This document shows positions 1-9,720 of a stretch of 64,000 bases of DNA, one piece after another. The stretch covers positions 26,769,804 through 26,833,803 of the forward strand of contig OY804579.1 in NCBI GenBank assembly GCA_963680875.1. The letters run 5' to 3'. Position 1 is the first letter of the stretch; each line of letters starts with the position of its first letter. The notes below the pieces were generated by a model. That model was not told the origin of the DNA. It searched no databases and saw only the letters and a program-made list of their open reading frames with translations. A program made the translations under genes and the position numbers. This DNA is from Bathymodiolus brooksi. Lineage: Eukaryota; Mollusca; Bivalvia; Mytilida; Modiolidae.

Positions 1-1325
1 TTCATATTTTAATCTTCTCCTCTGAAACAACTTGGCCAAATGGAACCAAACTTGGCAGTAAACATCTATGTAAGGTCCTCTATAAAGTTTCTCCATTTAG
101 TCCATTTGGCCTACAAACATGGCCGCCAAGATTAATTCTTTTAGCTCACCTGACCCAAAGGGTCATGTGAGGTATTGCCATCACTTGGCGTCCGTCGTCC
201 ATCCGTTAACTTTTCATATTTTAATCTACTCCTCTGAAACAACTGGACCAAATTGTACCAAACTTGGCAGAAAGCATCTATATAAGGTCCTCTATAAAGT
301 TTCTTCATTTCGTCCCATTCCGCCAACAAATATGGCCACCAAGGGCAATTCTTGTTTCTGATTGGCTAATGTTAAATAAATCTTCTCCTCTGAAACTGCT
401 TGGCCAAATGGAGCCAAACTTGGCAGGAAGCATCTATGTAAGATCCTCTATAAAACTTCTTCATTTAATTCCATTTGGCCAACAAACATGGCCACTGTTA
501 CTAAAAATAGAACATAGTGCAAAATTGCACGTTTTTGGTAACAACTCAAAAACCGTTAATAATATCAGAAATCTGACATGGGTAAAAATGATCAGCACAA
601 GAAGATCTAACTACCCTGAAATTTTGAAGAAAATCTGATTACCTATCTTGGAGTTATTGCCCTTTTTTCGTCAAATTTTCAAAATTTTAATACTTTTCGT
701 TTTTTATTTCAAAAACTATAAGAGATAAACGTTAAGTTTAAACAGCAAACATGTGCAGCATGTCAAGATCTACATGCCCTGCAATTGTGAAGTAAATCTG
801 ATTACCCGTCTAGGGGTTATTGCCATTTTTTATTTTTTTAGCTTAAACATTTTTGTCTGATATTTCAAAAACTATTAGAGATAAAGGTTAAGTTTAAATT
901 GCAAACATGTGCAGCATATTAAGATCTACCTACCCTGTAATTTTGAAGTTAATTTGAGTACCCAATTTGGAGTTATTGCCCTTTTTTTCATCAAATTTTC
1001 AAAGTGTTAATACCTTTTGTCCTTTATTTCAAAAACTATAAGAGATAGATGTTAAGTTTAAACAGCAAACATGTTCAGCATGTCAAGATCAATCTAGCCT
1101 GCAATTTTAAAGTAAATCTGATTACCCATCTTGAAGTTATTGCCCTTTTTTCATCAAATTTTAAAAATGTTAATACTTTTCATCCTTTATTTCAAAAACT
1201 ATAAGAGATAGATGTTGAGTGTAAACTGAAAACATGTTCAGCTTGTCAAGATCTACATGCCCTGCAATTTTGAAGTAAATCTGATTACCCGTCTAGGAGT
1301 TATTGCCCTTTTTTCATCATTTTTT
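1..1325 (+). repeat. U0: partial, hybrid family II/I unit
   Basis: The window begins 71 bp into module A, so the full unit would be 1396 bp. Module B carries family II states (GTCCATCCG at about 198, TTGTACC, CAGAAAGC, GGCCACC at 338) while everything from TAAATAAATC (T at 377) is family I. D2 has the CTAGGGGTTATTGCC variant of the 1396-bp class. The switch lies between 338 and 377 and marks a recombination or conversion junction. Confidence 0.9.
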
Positions 1326-2727
1326 AGCTCACCTGACCCAAAGGGCCATGTGAGGTATTGCCATCACTTGGCGTCCGTCATCCGTCCGTTAACTTTTTCA
1401 TATTTTAATCTTCTCCTCTGAAACAACTTGGCCAAATGGAACCAAACTTGGCAGTAAACATCTATGTAAGGTCCTCTATAAAGTTTCTCCATTTAGTCCA
1501 TTTGGCCTACAAACATGGCCGCCAAGATTAATTCTTTTAGCTCACCTGACCCAAAGGGTCATGTGAGGTATTGCCATCACTTGGCGTCCGTCGTCCGTCC
1601 GTTAACTTTTCATATTTTAATCTACTCCTCTGAAACAACTGGACCAAATTGAACCAAACTTGGCAGAAGCATCTATATAAGGTCCTCTATAAAGTTTCTT
1701 CATTTCGTCCCATTCCGCCAACAAATATGGCCGCCAAGGGCAATTCTTGTTTCTGATTGGCTAATGTTAAATAAATCTTCTCCTCTGAAACTGCTTGGCC
1801 GAATGGAGCCAAACTTGGCAGGAAGCATCTATGTAAGATCCTCTATAAAACTTCTTCATTTAATTCCATTTGGCCAACAAACATGGCCACTGTTACTAAA
1901 AATAGAACATAGTGCAAAATTGCACGTTTTTGGTAACAACTCAAAAACCGTTAATAATATCAGAAATCTGACATGGGTAAAAATGATCAGCACAAGAAGA
2001 TCTAACTACCCTGAAATTTTGAAGAAAATCTGATTACCTATCTTGGAGTTATTGCCCTTTTTTCGTCAAATTTTCAAAATTTTAATACTTTTCGTTTTTT
2101 ATTTCAAAAACTATAAGAGATAAACGTTAAGTTTAAACAGCAAACATGTGCAGCATGTCAAGATCTACATGCCCTGCAATTGTGAAGTAAATCTGATTAC
2201 CCGTCTAGGAGTTATTGCCCTTTTTTATTTTTTATTTTTTTAGCTTAAACATTTTTGTCTGATATTTCAAAAACTATTAGAGATAAAGGTTAAGTTTAAA
2301 TTGCAAACATGTGCAGCATATTAAGATCTACCTACCCTGTAATTTTGAAGTTAATTTGAGTACCCAATTTGGAGTTATTGCCCTTTTTTTCATCAAATTT
2401 TCAAAGTGTTAATACCTTTTGTCCTTTATTTCAAAAACTATAAGAGATAGATGTTAAGTTTAAACAGCAAACATGTTCAGCATGTCAAGATCAATCTAGC
2501 CTGCAATTTTAAAGTAAATCTGATTACCCATCTTGAAGTTATTGCCCTTTTTTCATCAAATTTTAAAAATGTTAATACTTTTCATCCTTTATTTCAAAAA
2601 CTATAAGAGATAGATGTTGAGTGTAAACTGAAAACATGTTCAGCTTGTCAAGATCTACATGCCCTGCAATTTTGAAGTAAATCTGATTACCCGTCTAGGA
2701 GTTATTGCCCTTTTTTCATCATTTTTT
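1326..2727 (+). repeat. U1: family I unit, 1402 bp (type b)
   Basis: Family I throughout, with TTGGCCGAATGG in core C (G instead of A), the mark of type b shared with U6, U11, U12 and U25. C tail reads AGTGCAAAATTGCAC, a 12-bp-core palindrome. D1-D4 and the 78-bp D5 are complete. Confidence 0.95.
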
Positions 2728-4128
2728 AGCTCACCTGACCCAAAGGGCCATGTGAGGTATTGCCATCACTTGGCGTCCGTCATCCGTCCGTTAACTTTTT
2801 CATATTTTAATCTTCTCCTCTGAAACAACTTGGCCAAATGGAACCAAACTTGGCAGTAAACATCTATGTAAGGTCCTCTATAAAGTTTCTCCATTTAGTC
2901 CATTTGGCCTACAAACATGGCCGCCAAGATTAATTCTTTTAGCTCACCTGACCCAAAGGGTCATGTGAGGTATTGCCATCACTTGGCGTCCGTCGTCCGT
3001 CCGTTAACTTTTCATATTTTAATCTACTCCTCTGAAACAACTGGACCAAATTGAACCAAACTTGGCAGAAGCATCTATATAAGGTCCTCTATAAAGTTTC
3101 TTCATTTCGTCCCATTCCGCCAACAAATATGGCCGCCAAGGGCAATTCTTGTTTCTGATTGGCTAATGTTAAATAAATCTTCTCCTCTGAAACTGCTTGG
3201 CCAAATGGAGCCAAACTTGGCAGGAAGCATCTATGTAAGATCCTCTATAAAACTTCTTCATTTAATTCCATTTGGCCAACAAACATGGCCACTGTTACTA
3301 AAAATAGAACATAGTGCAAAATTGCACGTTTTTGGTAACAACTCAAAAACCGTTAATAATATCAGAAATCTGACATGGGTAAAAATGATCAGCACAAGAA
3401 GATCTAACTACCCTGAAATTTTGAAGAAAATCTGATTACCTATCTTGGAGTTATTGCCCTTTTTTCGTCAAATTTTCAAAATTTTAATACTTTTCGTTTT
3501 TTATTTCAAAAACTATAAGAGATAAACGTTAAGTTTAAACAGCAAACATGTGCAGCATGTCAAGATCTACATGCCCTGCAATTGTGAAGTAAATCTGATT
3601 ACCCGTCTAGGAGTTATTGCCCTTTTTTATTTTTTATTTTTTTAGCTTAAACATTTTTGTCTGATATTTCAAAAACTATTAGAGATAAAGGTTAAGTTTA
3701 AATTGCAAACATGTGCAGCATATTAAGATCTACCTACCCTGTAATTTTGAAGTTAATTTGAGTACCCAATTTGGAGTTATTGCCCTTTTTTTCATCAAAT
3801 TTTCAAAGTGTTAATACCTTTTGTCCTTTATTTCAAAAACTATAAGAGATAGATGTTCAGTTTAAACAGCAAACATGTTCAGCATGTCAAGATCAATCTA
3901 GCCTGCAATTTTAAAGTAAATCTGATTACCCATCTTGAAGTTATTGCCCTTTTTTCATCAAATTTTAAAAATGTTAATACTTTTCATCCTTTATTTCAAA
4001 AACTATAAGAGATAGATGTTGAGTGTAAACTGAAAACATGTTCAGCTTGTCAAGATCTACATGCCCTGCAATTTGAAGTAAATCTGATTACCCGTCTAGG
4101 AGTTATTGCCCTTTTTTCATCATTTTTT
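2728..4128 (+). repeat. U2: family I unit, 1401 bp (type c)
   Basis: Family I with A in TTGGCCAAATGG, GATGTTCAGTTT at the D3/D4 region and a one-base-shorter GCAATTTGAAG in D5. This trio marks type c and recurs in U7, U13 and U26. Confidence 0.95.
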
Positions 4129-4340
4129 AGCTCACCTGACCCAAAGGGCCATGTGAGGTATTGCCATCACTTGGCGTCCGTCATCCGTCCGTTAACTTTT
4201 TCATATTTTAATCTTCTCCTCTGAAACAACTTGGCCAAATGGAACCAAACTTGGCAGTAAACATCTATGTAAGGTCTCTATAAAGTTTCTCCATTTAGTC
4301 CATTTGGCCTACAAACATGGCCGCCAAGATTAATTCTTTT
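4129..4340 (+). repeat. Module A of the reference unit
   Basis: Starts with an imperfect hairpin head (4132-4156), then a GTCCGTC-rich stretch (about 4170-4192), then core A from 4213 to about 4326 ending in ACATGGCCGCCAAG. The head and core recur in module B 211-212 bp later. Family d units lack one C here (GGTCTCTATAAAG). Confidence 0.93.
4132..4156. repeat. Imperfect hairpin in module A head
   Basis: TCACCTGACCC (4132-4142) and GGGCCATGTGA (4146-4156) are inverted with an AAA loop; 9 of 11 pairs match. The arms contain the E-box-type hexamers CACCTG and CATGTG. Present in every complete A module. Confidence 0.8.
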
Positions 4341-4343
4341 AGC

Positions 4344-4368
4344 TCACCTGACCCAAAGGGTCATGTGA
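4344..4368. repeat. Imperfect hairpin in module B head
   Basis: Same structure as in module A but with GGGTCATGTGA as the second arm, giving 10 of 11 pairs. The better pairing in B than in A suggests that B is nearer the ancestral palindrome. Present in all 45 B modules of the window. Confidence 0.82.
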
Positions 4369-4476
4369 GGTATTGCCATCACTTGGCGTCCGTCGTCCAT
4401 CCGTTAACTTTTCATATTTTAATCTACTCCTCTGAAACAACTGGACCAAATTGTACCAAACTTGGCAGAAAGCATC

Positions 4477-4483
4477 TATATAA
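4477..4483 (+). promoter_or_regulatory. TATATAA box-like motif in core B
   Basis: TATATAAGG occurs once per unit in core B; cores A and C have TATGTAAG at the same place. It is the only good TATA-like match tied to a particular module, but in AT-rich DNA it may be chance. No start site can be inferred. Confidence 0.25.
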
Positions 4484-4505
4484 GGTCCTCTATAAAGTTT
4501 CTTCA

Positions 4506-4522
4506 TTTCGTCCCATTCCGCC
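4506..4522 (+). other. CENP-B box-like motif (partial match) in core B
   Basis: TTTCGTCCCATTCCGCC aligned to the 17-bp CENP-B box has the TTCG, the central A and two of the last four fixed bases, 7 of 9 fixed positions. The final CGGG reads CCGC, which in mammals would be expected to weaken binding. It occurs once per unit. Confidence 0.25.
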
Positions 4523-4555
4523 AACAAATATGGCCGCCAAGGGCAATTCTTGTTT

Positions 4556-4568
4556 CTGATTGGCTAAT
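4556..4568 (-). promoter_or_regulatory. NF-Y (CCAAT) box-like motif at the end of module B
   Basis: CTGATTGGCTAAT on the plus strand reads AGCCAATCAG on the minus strand, a close match to the NF-Y consensus. It is unchanged in all units I checked, in both families. Function is unproven; conservation can come from homogenisation. Confidence 0.35.
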
Positions 4569-4571
4569 GTT

Positions 4572-4811
4572 AAAAAAATCTTCTCCTCTGAAACTGCTTG
4601 GCCAAATGGAGCCAAACTTGGCAGGAAGCATCTATGTAAGATCCTCTATAAAACTTCTTCATTTAATTCCATTCGGCCAACAAACATGGCCGCTGTTACT
4701 AAAAATAGAACATAGGGTAAAATTGAGGGTAAAATTGCACGTTTTTGGTAACAACTCAAAAACCGTTAATAATATCAGAAATCTGACATGGGTAAAAATG
4801 ATCAGCACAGG
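4572..4811 (+). repeat. Module C of the reference unit (core without head, plus tail)
   Basis: Third core copy, starting at the A-run (4572-4578) and 4580; the hairpin head and GTCC stretch are absent. After ACATGGCCGCTG the tail is unique: TAAAAATAGAACATAGGG, then two GGGTAAAATTG copies in family II or AGTGCAAAATTGCAC in family I, then AACTCAAAAACCGTTAAT, leading into D1. The tail resembles my memory of the region after the core in bivalve dispersed repeats. Confidence 0.9.
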
Positions 4812-5543
4812 AAGATCTAACTACCCTGAAATTTTGAAGAAAATCTGATTACCTATCTTGGAGTTATTGCCCTTTTTTCATCAAATTTTCAAAATTTTAA
4901 TACTTCTCGTTTTTTATTTCAAAAACTATAAGAGATAGACGTTAAGTTTAAACAGCAAACATGTGCAGCATGTCAAGATCTACATGCCCTGCAATTGTGA
5001 AGTAAATCTGATTACCCGTCTAGGAGTTATTGCCCTTTTTTATTTTTATTTTTTTTAATTTAAACATTTTTGTCTGATATTTCAAAAACTATTAGAGATA
5101 AAGGTTAAGTTTAAATTGCAAACATGTGCAGCATATTAAGATCTACATACACTGTAATTTTGAAGTTAATCTGAGTACCCAATTTGGAGTTATTGCCCTT
5201 TTTTTCGTCAAATTTTCAAAATGTTAATACCTTTTGTCCTTTATTTCAAAAACTATAAGAGATAGATGTTAAGTTTAAACAGCAAACATGTTCAGCATGT
5301 CAAGATCAATCTAGCCTGCAATTTTAAAGTAAATCTGATTACCCATCTTGAAGTTATTGCCCTTTTTTCATCAAATTTTTTAAAATGTTAATACTTTTCA
5401 TCCTTTATTTCAAAAACTATAAGAGATAGATGTTGAGTGTAAACTGAAAACATGTTCAGCTTGTCAAGATCTACATGCCCTGCAATTTTGAAGTAAATCT
5501 GATTACCCGTCTAGGAGTTATTGCCCTTTTTTCATCATTTTTT
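4812..5543 (+). repeat. D sub-repeat array of the reference unit (4 full + 1 partial, 163-164 bp)
   Basis: AAGATC marks the starts: D1 4812, D2 4975, D3 5138, D4 5302, D5 5466 (78 bp, then module A). Each has the order AAGATC, CCTG(C/A)AATTTTGAAG, CTGATTACC, GTTATTGCCCTTTTTT, TTTATTTCAAAAACTAT, GAGATA, GTTAAGTTTAAACAGCAAACATG. D copies are more diverged from each other than the same D in different units, so the D ladder is older than the present amplification. Confidence 0.93.
4975..5137 (+). repeat. D2 sub-repeat with AT tract
   Basis: The most divergent full D. GCCCTTTTTTATTTTTA and a following T-run replace the TCATCAAATTTTCAAAA segment of other D copies, and it has CTATTAGAGATAAAGG and TTTAAATTGC instead of TATAAGAGATA and TTTAAACAGC. 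The tract length varies between subfamilies (family I a-type is shorter). Confidence 0.88.
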
Positions 5544-6922
5544 AGCTCACCTGACCCAAAGGGCCATGTGAGGTATTGCCATCACTTGGCGTCCGTCATC
5601 CGTCCGTTAACTTTTTCATATTTTAATCTTCTCCTCTGAAACAACTTGGCCAAATGGAACCAAACTTGGCAGTAAACATCTATGTAAGGTCTCTATAAAG
5701 TTTCTCCATTTAGTCCATTTGGCCTACAAACATGGCCGCCAAGATTAATTCTTTTAGCTCACCTGACCCAAAGGGTCATGTGAGGTATTGCCATCACTTG
5801 GCGTCCGTCGTCCATCCGTTAACTTTTCATATTTTAATCTACTCCTCTGAAACAACTGGACCAAATTGTACCAAACTTGGCAGAAAGCATCTATATAAGG
5901 TCCTCTATAAAGTTTCTTCATTTCGTCCCATTCCGCCAACAAATATGGCCGCCAAGGGCAATTCTTGTTTCTGATTGGCTAATGTTAAAAAAATCTTCTC
6001 CTCTGAAACTGCTTGGCCAAATGGAGCCAAACTTGGCAGGAAGCATCTATGTAAGATCCTCTATAAAACTTCTTCATTTAATTCCATTCGGCCAACAAAC
6101 ATGGCCGCTGTTACTAAAAATAGAACATAGGGTAAAATTGAGGGTAAAATTGCACGTTTTTGGTAACAACTCAAAAACCGTTAATAATATCAGAAATCTG
6201 ACATGGGTAAAAATGATCAGCACAGGAAGATCTAACTACCCTGAAATTTTGAAGAAAATCTGATTACCTATCTTGGAGTTATTGCCCTTTTTTCATCAAA
6301 TTTTCAAAATTTTAATACTTCTCGTTTTTTATTTCAAAAACTATAAGAGATAGACGTTAAGTTTAAACAGCAAACATGTGCAGCATGTCAAGATCTACAT
6401 GCCCTGCAATTGTGAAGTAAATCTGATTACCCGTCTAGGAGTTATTGCCCTTTTTTATTTTTATTTTTTTTAATTTAAACATTTTTGTCTGATATTTCAA
6501 AAACTATTAGAGATAAAGGTTAAGTTTAAATTGCAAACATGTGCAGCATATTAAGATCTACATACACTGTAATTTTGAAGTTAATCTGAGTACCCAATTT
6601 GGAGTTATTGCCCTTTTTTTCGTCAAATTTTCAAAATGTTAATACCTTTTGTCCTTTATTTCAAAAACTATAAGAGATAGATGTTAACTTTAAACAGCAA
6701 ACATGTTCAGCATGTCAAGATCAATCTAGCCTGCAATTTTAAAGTAAATCTGATTACCCATCTTGAAGTTATTGCCCTTTTTTCATCAAATTTTTAAAAT
6801 GTTAATACTTTTCATCCTTTATTTCAAAAACTATAAAAGATAGATGTTGAGTGATGCCCTGCAATTTTGAAGTAAATCTGATTACCCATCTAGGAGTTAT
6901 TGCCCTTTTTTCATAATTTTTT
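5544..6922 (+). repeat. U4: family II unit, 1379 bp (type e, 35-bp deletion)
   Basis: Like U3 up to D3, then GATGTTAACTTTAAAC in place of the AAG state and a deletion of about 35 bp across the D4/D5 junction (join at 6853/6854, GAGTG next to ATGCCC). D5 ends with TTCATAATTTTTT instead of TTCATCATTTTTT. Same as U23, and as U9 apart from its extra 49 bp. Confidence 0.95.
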
Positions 6923-8318
6923 AGCTCACCTGACCCAAAGGGCCATGTGAGGTATTGCCATCACTTGGCGTCCGTCATCCGTCCGTTAACTTTTTCATAT
7001 TTTAATCTTCTCCTCTGAAACAACTTGGCCAAATGGAACCAAACTTGGCAGTAAACATCTATGTAAGGTCCTCTATAAGGTTTCTCCATTTAGTCCATTT
7101 GGCCTACAAACATGGCCACCAAGATTAATTCTTTTTAGCTCACCTGACCCAAAGGGTCATGTGAGGTATTGCCATCACTTGGCGTCCGTCGTCCGTCCGT
7201 TAACTTTTCATATTTTAATCTACTCCTCTGAAACAACTGGACCAAATTGAACCAAACTTGGCAGAAGCATCTATATAAGGTCCTCTATAAAGTTTCTTCA
7301 TTTCGTCCCATTCCGCCAACAAATATGGCCGCCAAGGGCAATTCTTGTTTCTGATTGGCTAATGTTAAATAAATCTTCTCCTCTGAAACTGCTTGGCCAA
7401 ATGGAGCCAAACTTGGCAGGAAGCATCTATGTAAGATCCTCTATAAAACTTCTTCATTTAATTCCATTTGGCCAACAAACATGGCCACTGTTACTAAAAA
7501 TAGAACATAGTGCAAAATTGCACGTTTTTGGTAACAACTCAAAAACCGTTAATAATATCAGAAATCTGACATGGGTAAAAATGATCAGCACAAGAAGATC
7601 TAACTACCCTGAAATTTTGAAGAAAATCTGATTACCTATCTTGGAGTTATTGCCCTTTTTTCGTCAAATTTTCAAAATTTTAATACTTTTCGTTTTTTAT
7701 TTCAAAAACTATAAGAGATAAACGTTAAGTTTAAACAGCAAACATGTGCAGCATGTCAAGATCTACATGCCCTGCAATTGTGAAGTAAATCTGATTACCC
7801 GTCTAGGGGTTATTGCCATTTTTTATTTTTTTAGCTTAAACATTTTTGTCTGATATTTCAAAAACTATTAGAGATAAAGGTTAAGTTTAAATTGCAAACA
7901 TGTGCAGCATATTAAGATCTACCTACCCTGTAATTTTGAAGTTAATTTGAGTACCCAATTTGGAGTTATTGCCCTTTTTTTCATCAAATTTTCAAAGTGT
8001 TAATACCTTTTGTCCTTTATTTCAAAAACTATAAGAGATAGATGTTAAGTTTAAACAGCAAACATGTTCAGCATGTCAAGATCAATCTAGCCTGCAATTT
8101 TAAAGTAAATCTGATTACCCATCTTGAAGTTATTGCCCTTTTTTCATCAAATTTTAAAAATGTTAATACTTTTCATCCTTTATTTCAAAAACTATAAGAG
8201 ATAGATGTTGAGTGTAAACTGAAAACATGTTCAGCTTGTCAAGATCTACATGCCCTGCAATTTTGAAGTAAATCTGATTACCCGTCTAGGAGTTATTGCC
8301 CTTTTTTCATCATTTTTT
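6923..8318 (+). repeat. U5: family I unit, 1396 bp (type a)
   Basis: Family I with CTATAAGGTTTCTCC in A, GGCCACC plus an extra T before the B head, and CTAGGGGTTATTGCCATT in D2 with a shorter T/A tract. These marks recur in U10 and U24, and the D2 mark also in U0. Confidence 0.95.
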
Positions 8319-9720
8319 AGCTCACCTGACCCAAAGGGCCATGTGAGGTATTGCCATCACTTGGCGTCCGTCATCCGTCCGTTAACTTTTTCATATTTTA
8401 ATCTTCTCCTCTGAAACAACTTGGCCAAATGGAACCAAACTTGGCAGTAAACATCTATGTAAGGTCCTCTATAAAGTTTCTCCATTTAGTCCATTTGGCC
8501 TACAAACATGGCCGCCAAGATTAATTCTTTTAGCTCACCTGACCCAAAGGGTCATGTGAGGTATTGCCATCACTTGGCGTCCGTCGTCCGTCCGTTAACT
8601 TTTCATATTTTAATCTACTCCTCTGAAACAACTGGACCAAATTGAACCAAACTTGGCAGAAGCATCTATATAAGGTCCTCTATAAAGTTTCTTCATTTCG
8701 TCCCATTCCGCCAACAAATATGGCCGCCAAGGGCAATTCTTGTTTCTGATTGGCTAATGTTAAATAAATCTTCTCCTCTGAAACTGCTTGGCCGAATGGA
8801 GCCAAACTTGGCAGGAAGCATCTATGTAAGATCCTCTATAAAACTTCTTCATTTAATTCCATTTGGCCAACAAACATGGCCACTGTTACTAAAAATAGAA
8901 CATAGTGCAAAATTGCACGTTTTTGGTAACAACTCAAAAACCGTTAATAATATCAGAAATCTGACATGGGTAAAAATGATCAGCACAAGAAGATCTAACT
9001 ACCCTGAAATTTTGAAGAAAATCTGATTACCTATCTTGGAGTTATTGCCCTTTTTTCGTCAAATTTTCAAAATTTTAATACTTTTCGTTTTTTATTTCAA
9101 AAACTATAAGAGATAAACGTTAAGTTTAAACAGCAAACATGTGCAGCATGTCAAGATCTACATGCCCTGCAATTGTGAAGTAAATCTGATTACCCGTCTA
9201 GGAGTTATTGCCCTTTTTTATTTTTTATTTTTTTAGCTTAAACATTTTTGTCTGATATTTCAAAAACTATTAGAGATAAAGGTTAAGTTTAAATTGCAAA
9301 CATGTGCAGCATATTAAGATCTACCTACCCTGTAATTTTGAAGTTAATTTGAGTACCCAATTTGGAGTTATTGCCCTTTTTTTCATCAAATTTTCAAAGT
9401 GTTAATACCTTTTGTCCTTTATTTCAAAAACTATAAGAGATAGATGTTAAGTTTAAACAGCAAACATGTTCAGCATGTCAAGATCAATCTAGCCTGCAAT
9501 TTTAAAGTAAATCTGATTACCCATCTTGAAGTTATTGCCCTTTTTTCATCAAATTTTAAAAATGTTAATACTTTTCATCCTTTATTTCAAAAACTATAAG
9601 AGATAGATGTTGAGTGTAAACTGAAAACATGTTCAGCTTGTCAAGATCTACATGCCCTGCAATTTTGAAGTAAATCTGATTACCCGTCTAGGAGTTATTG
9701 CCCTTTTTTCATCATTTTTT
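8319..9720 (+). repeat. U6: family I unit, 1402 bp (type b)
   Basis: Counterpart of U1 at 6,993-bp offset, with the same TTGGCCGAATGG state. It opens the second copy of the left pentamer. Confidence 0.95.

Larger units (their letters stand above)
4341..4571 (+). repeat. Module B of the reference unit
   Basis: Second head-plus-core copy. It differs from A by GGGTCATG instead of GGGCCATG, CTACTCCTC instead of CTTCTCCTC, and CATTTCGTCCCATTCCGCC instead of the CATTTAGTCCATTTGGCC stretch. It ends with a unique tail GGCAATTCTTGTTTCTGATT running into the NF-Y-like site. Core B begins at 4424. Confidence 0.93.
4129..5543 (+). repeat. U3: family II unit, 1415 bp (type d, reference unit)
   Basis: First complete family II unit and used here as reference for the module map. 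It has GGTCTCTATAAAG in A (one C missing), TAAAAAAATC before core C, two GGGTAAAATTG copies in the C tail, D2 with an AT-rich tract, and CAAATTTTTTAAAATG in D4. U8, U17 and U22 are the same type. Confidence 0.95.
1326..8318 (+). repeat. Higher-order repeat copy 1: pentamer b-c-d-e-a (6,993 bp)
   Basis: Five successive units of 1402, 1401, 1415, 1379 and 1396 bp form a block whose unit order, lengths and diagnostic variants are repeated in the next 7 kb. Two family I units lead, two family II units follow, and a 1396-bp family I unit closes the block. Examples of shared markers are GATGTTCAGTTT near 3852 and again near 10845, and TTGGCCGAATGG near 1795 and 8788. I compared markers and lengths, not every base. 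Confidence 0.9.

Noticed and set aside
1366..1392. GTCCGTC-rich stretch as a microsatellite locus
   Set aside because: Only three or four degenerate GTCC steps are present, and their length barely varies between units, so it is part of the head and not an active microsatellite.
1918..1929. TGCAAAATTGCA palindrome in the family I C tail as a protein-binding operator
   Set aside because: It exists only in family I, where it results from a rearranged version of the double GGGTAAAATTG of family II; there is no further support for binding.
1764..2033. 89-codon plus-strand ORF in family I module C
   Set aside because: A shortened reading of the same core C and tail, not a separate gene. No domain is recognisable.
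4129..4368. Hairpin heads considered as CRISPR repeats or intrinsic terminators
   Set aside because: Spacing alternates between about 212 bp and about 1.2 kb, intervening sequence is itself repeated, and there are no unique spacers or cas genes. The eukaryotic character of the repeat also speaks against bacterial terminators.
4339..4527. 62-codon minus-strand ORF in module B
   Set aside because: Antisense to the other ORFs, absent from complete family I units because of the one-base deletion, and with no recognisable domain. Its sameness among family II units follows from DNA-level homogenisation.
4317..4559. 80-codon plus-strand ORF spanning the A/B join
   Set aside because: An extra T before the B head in U19, U31, U34, U36, U39 and U41 breaks its start region, U42 loses the ATG, and family I units lack an A in CAGAAGCATC, which shifts the frame. 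It overlaps the other ORFs.
4462..4848. 128-codon plus-strand ORF in modules B-C, recurring in most family II units
   Set aside because: Its two internal halves are simply translated cores B and C. In family I the front is cut off by the TAAATAA stop and a missing A; in types f and h a single-base deletion gives a 107-codon version with a different end. Such changes persist and are copied, which is not expected of a selected protein.
4129..5543. Autonomous transposon (Helitron, TIR element or retroelement) within the unit
   Set aside because: No ORF encodes a transposase, Rep/helicase or reverse transcriptase, no long terminal or inverted repeats flank the unit, and no target-site duplications are visible because units abut directly.
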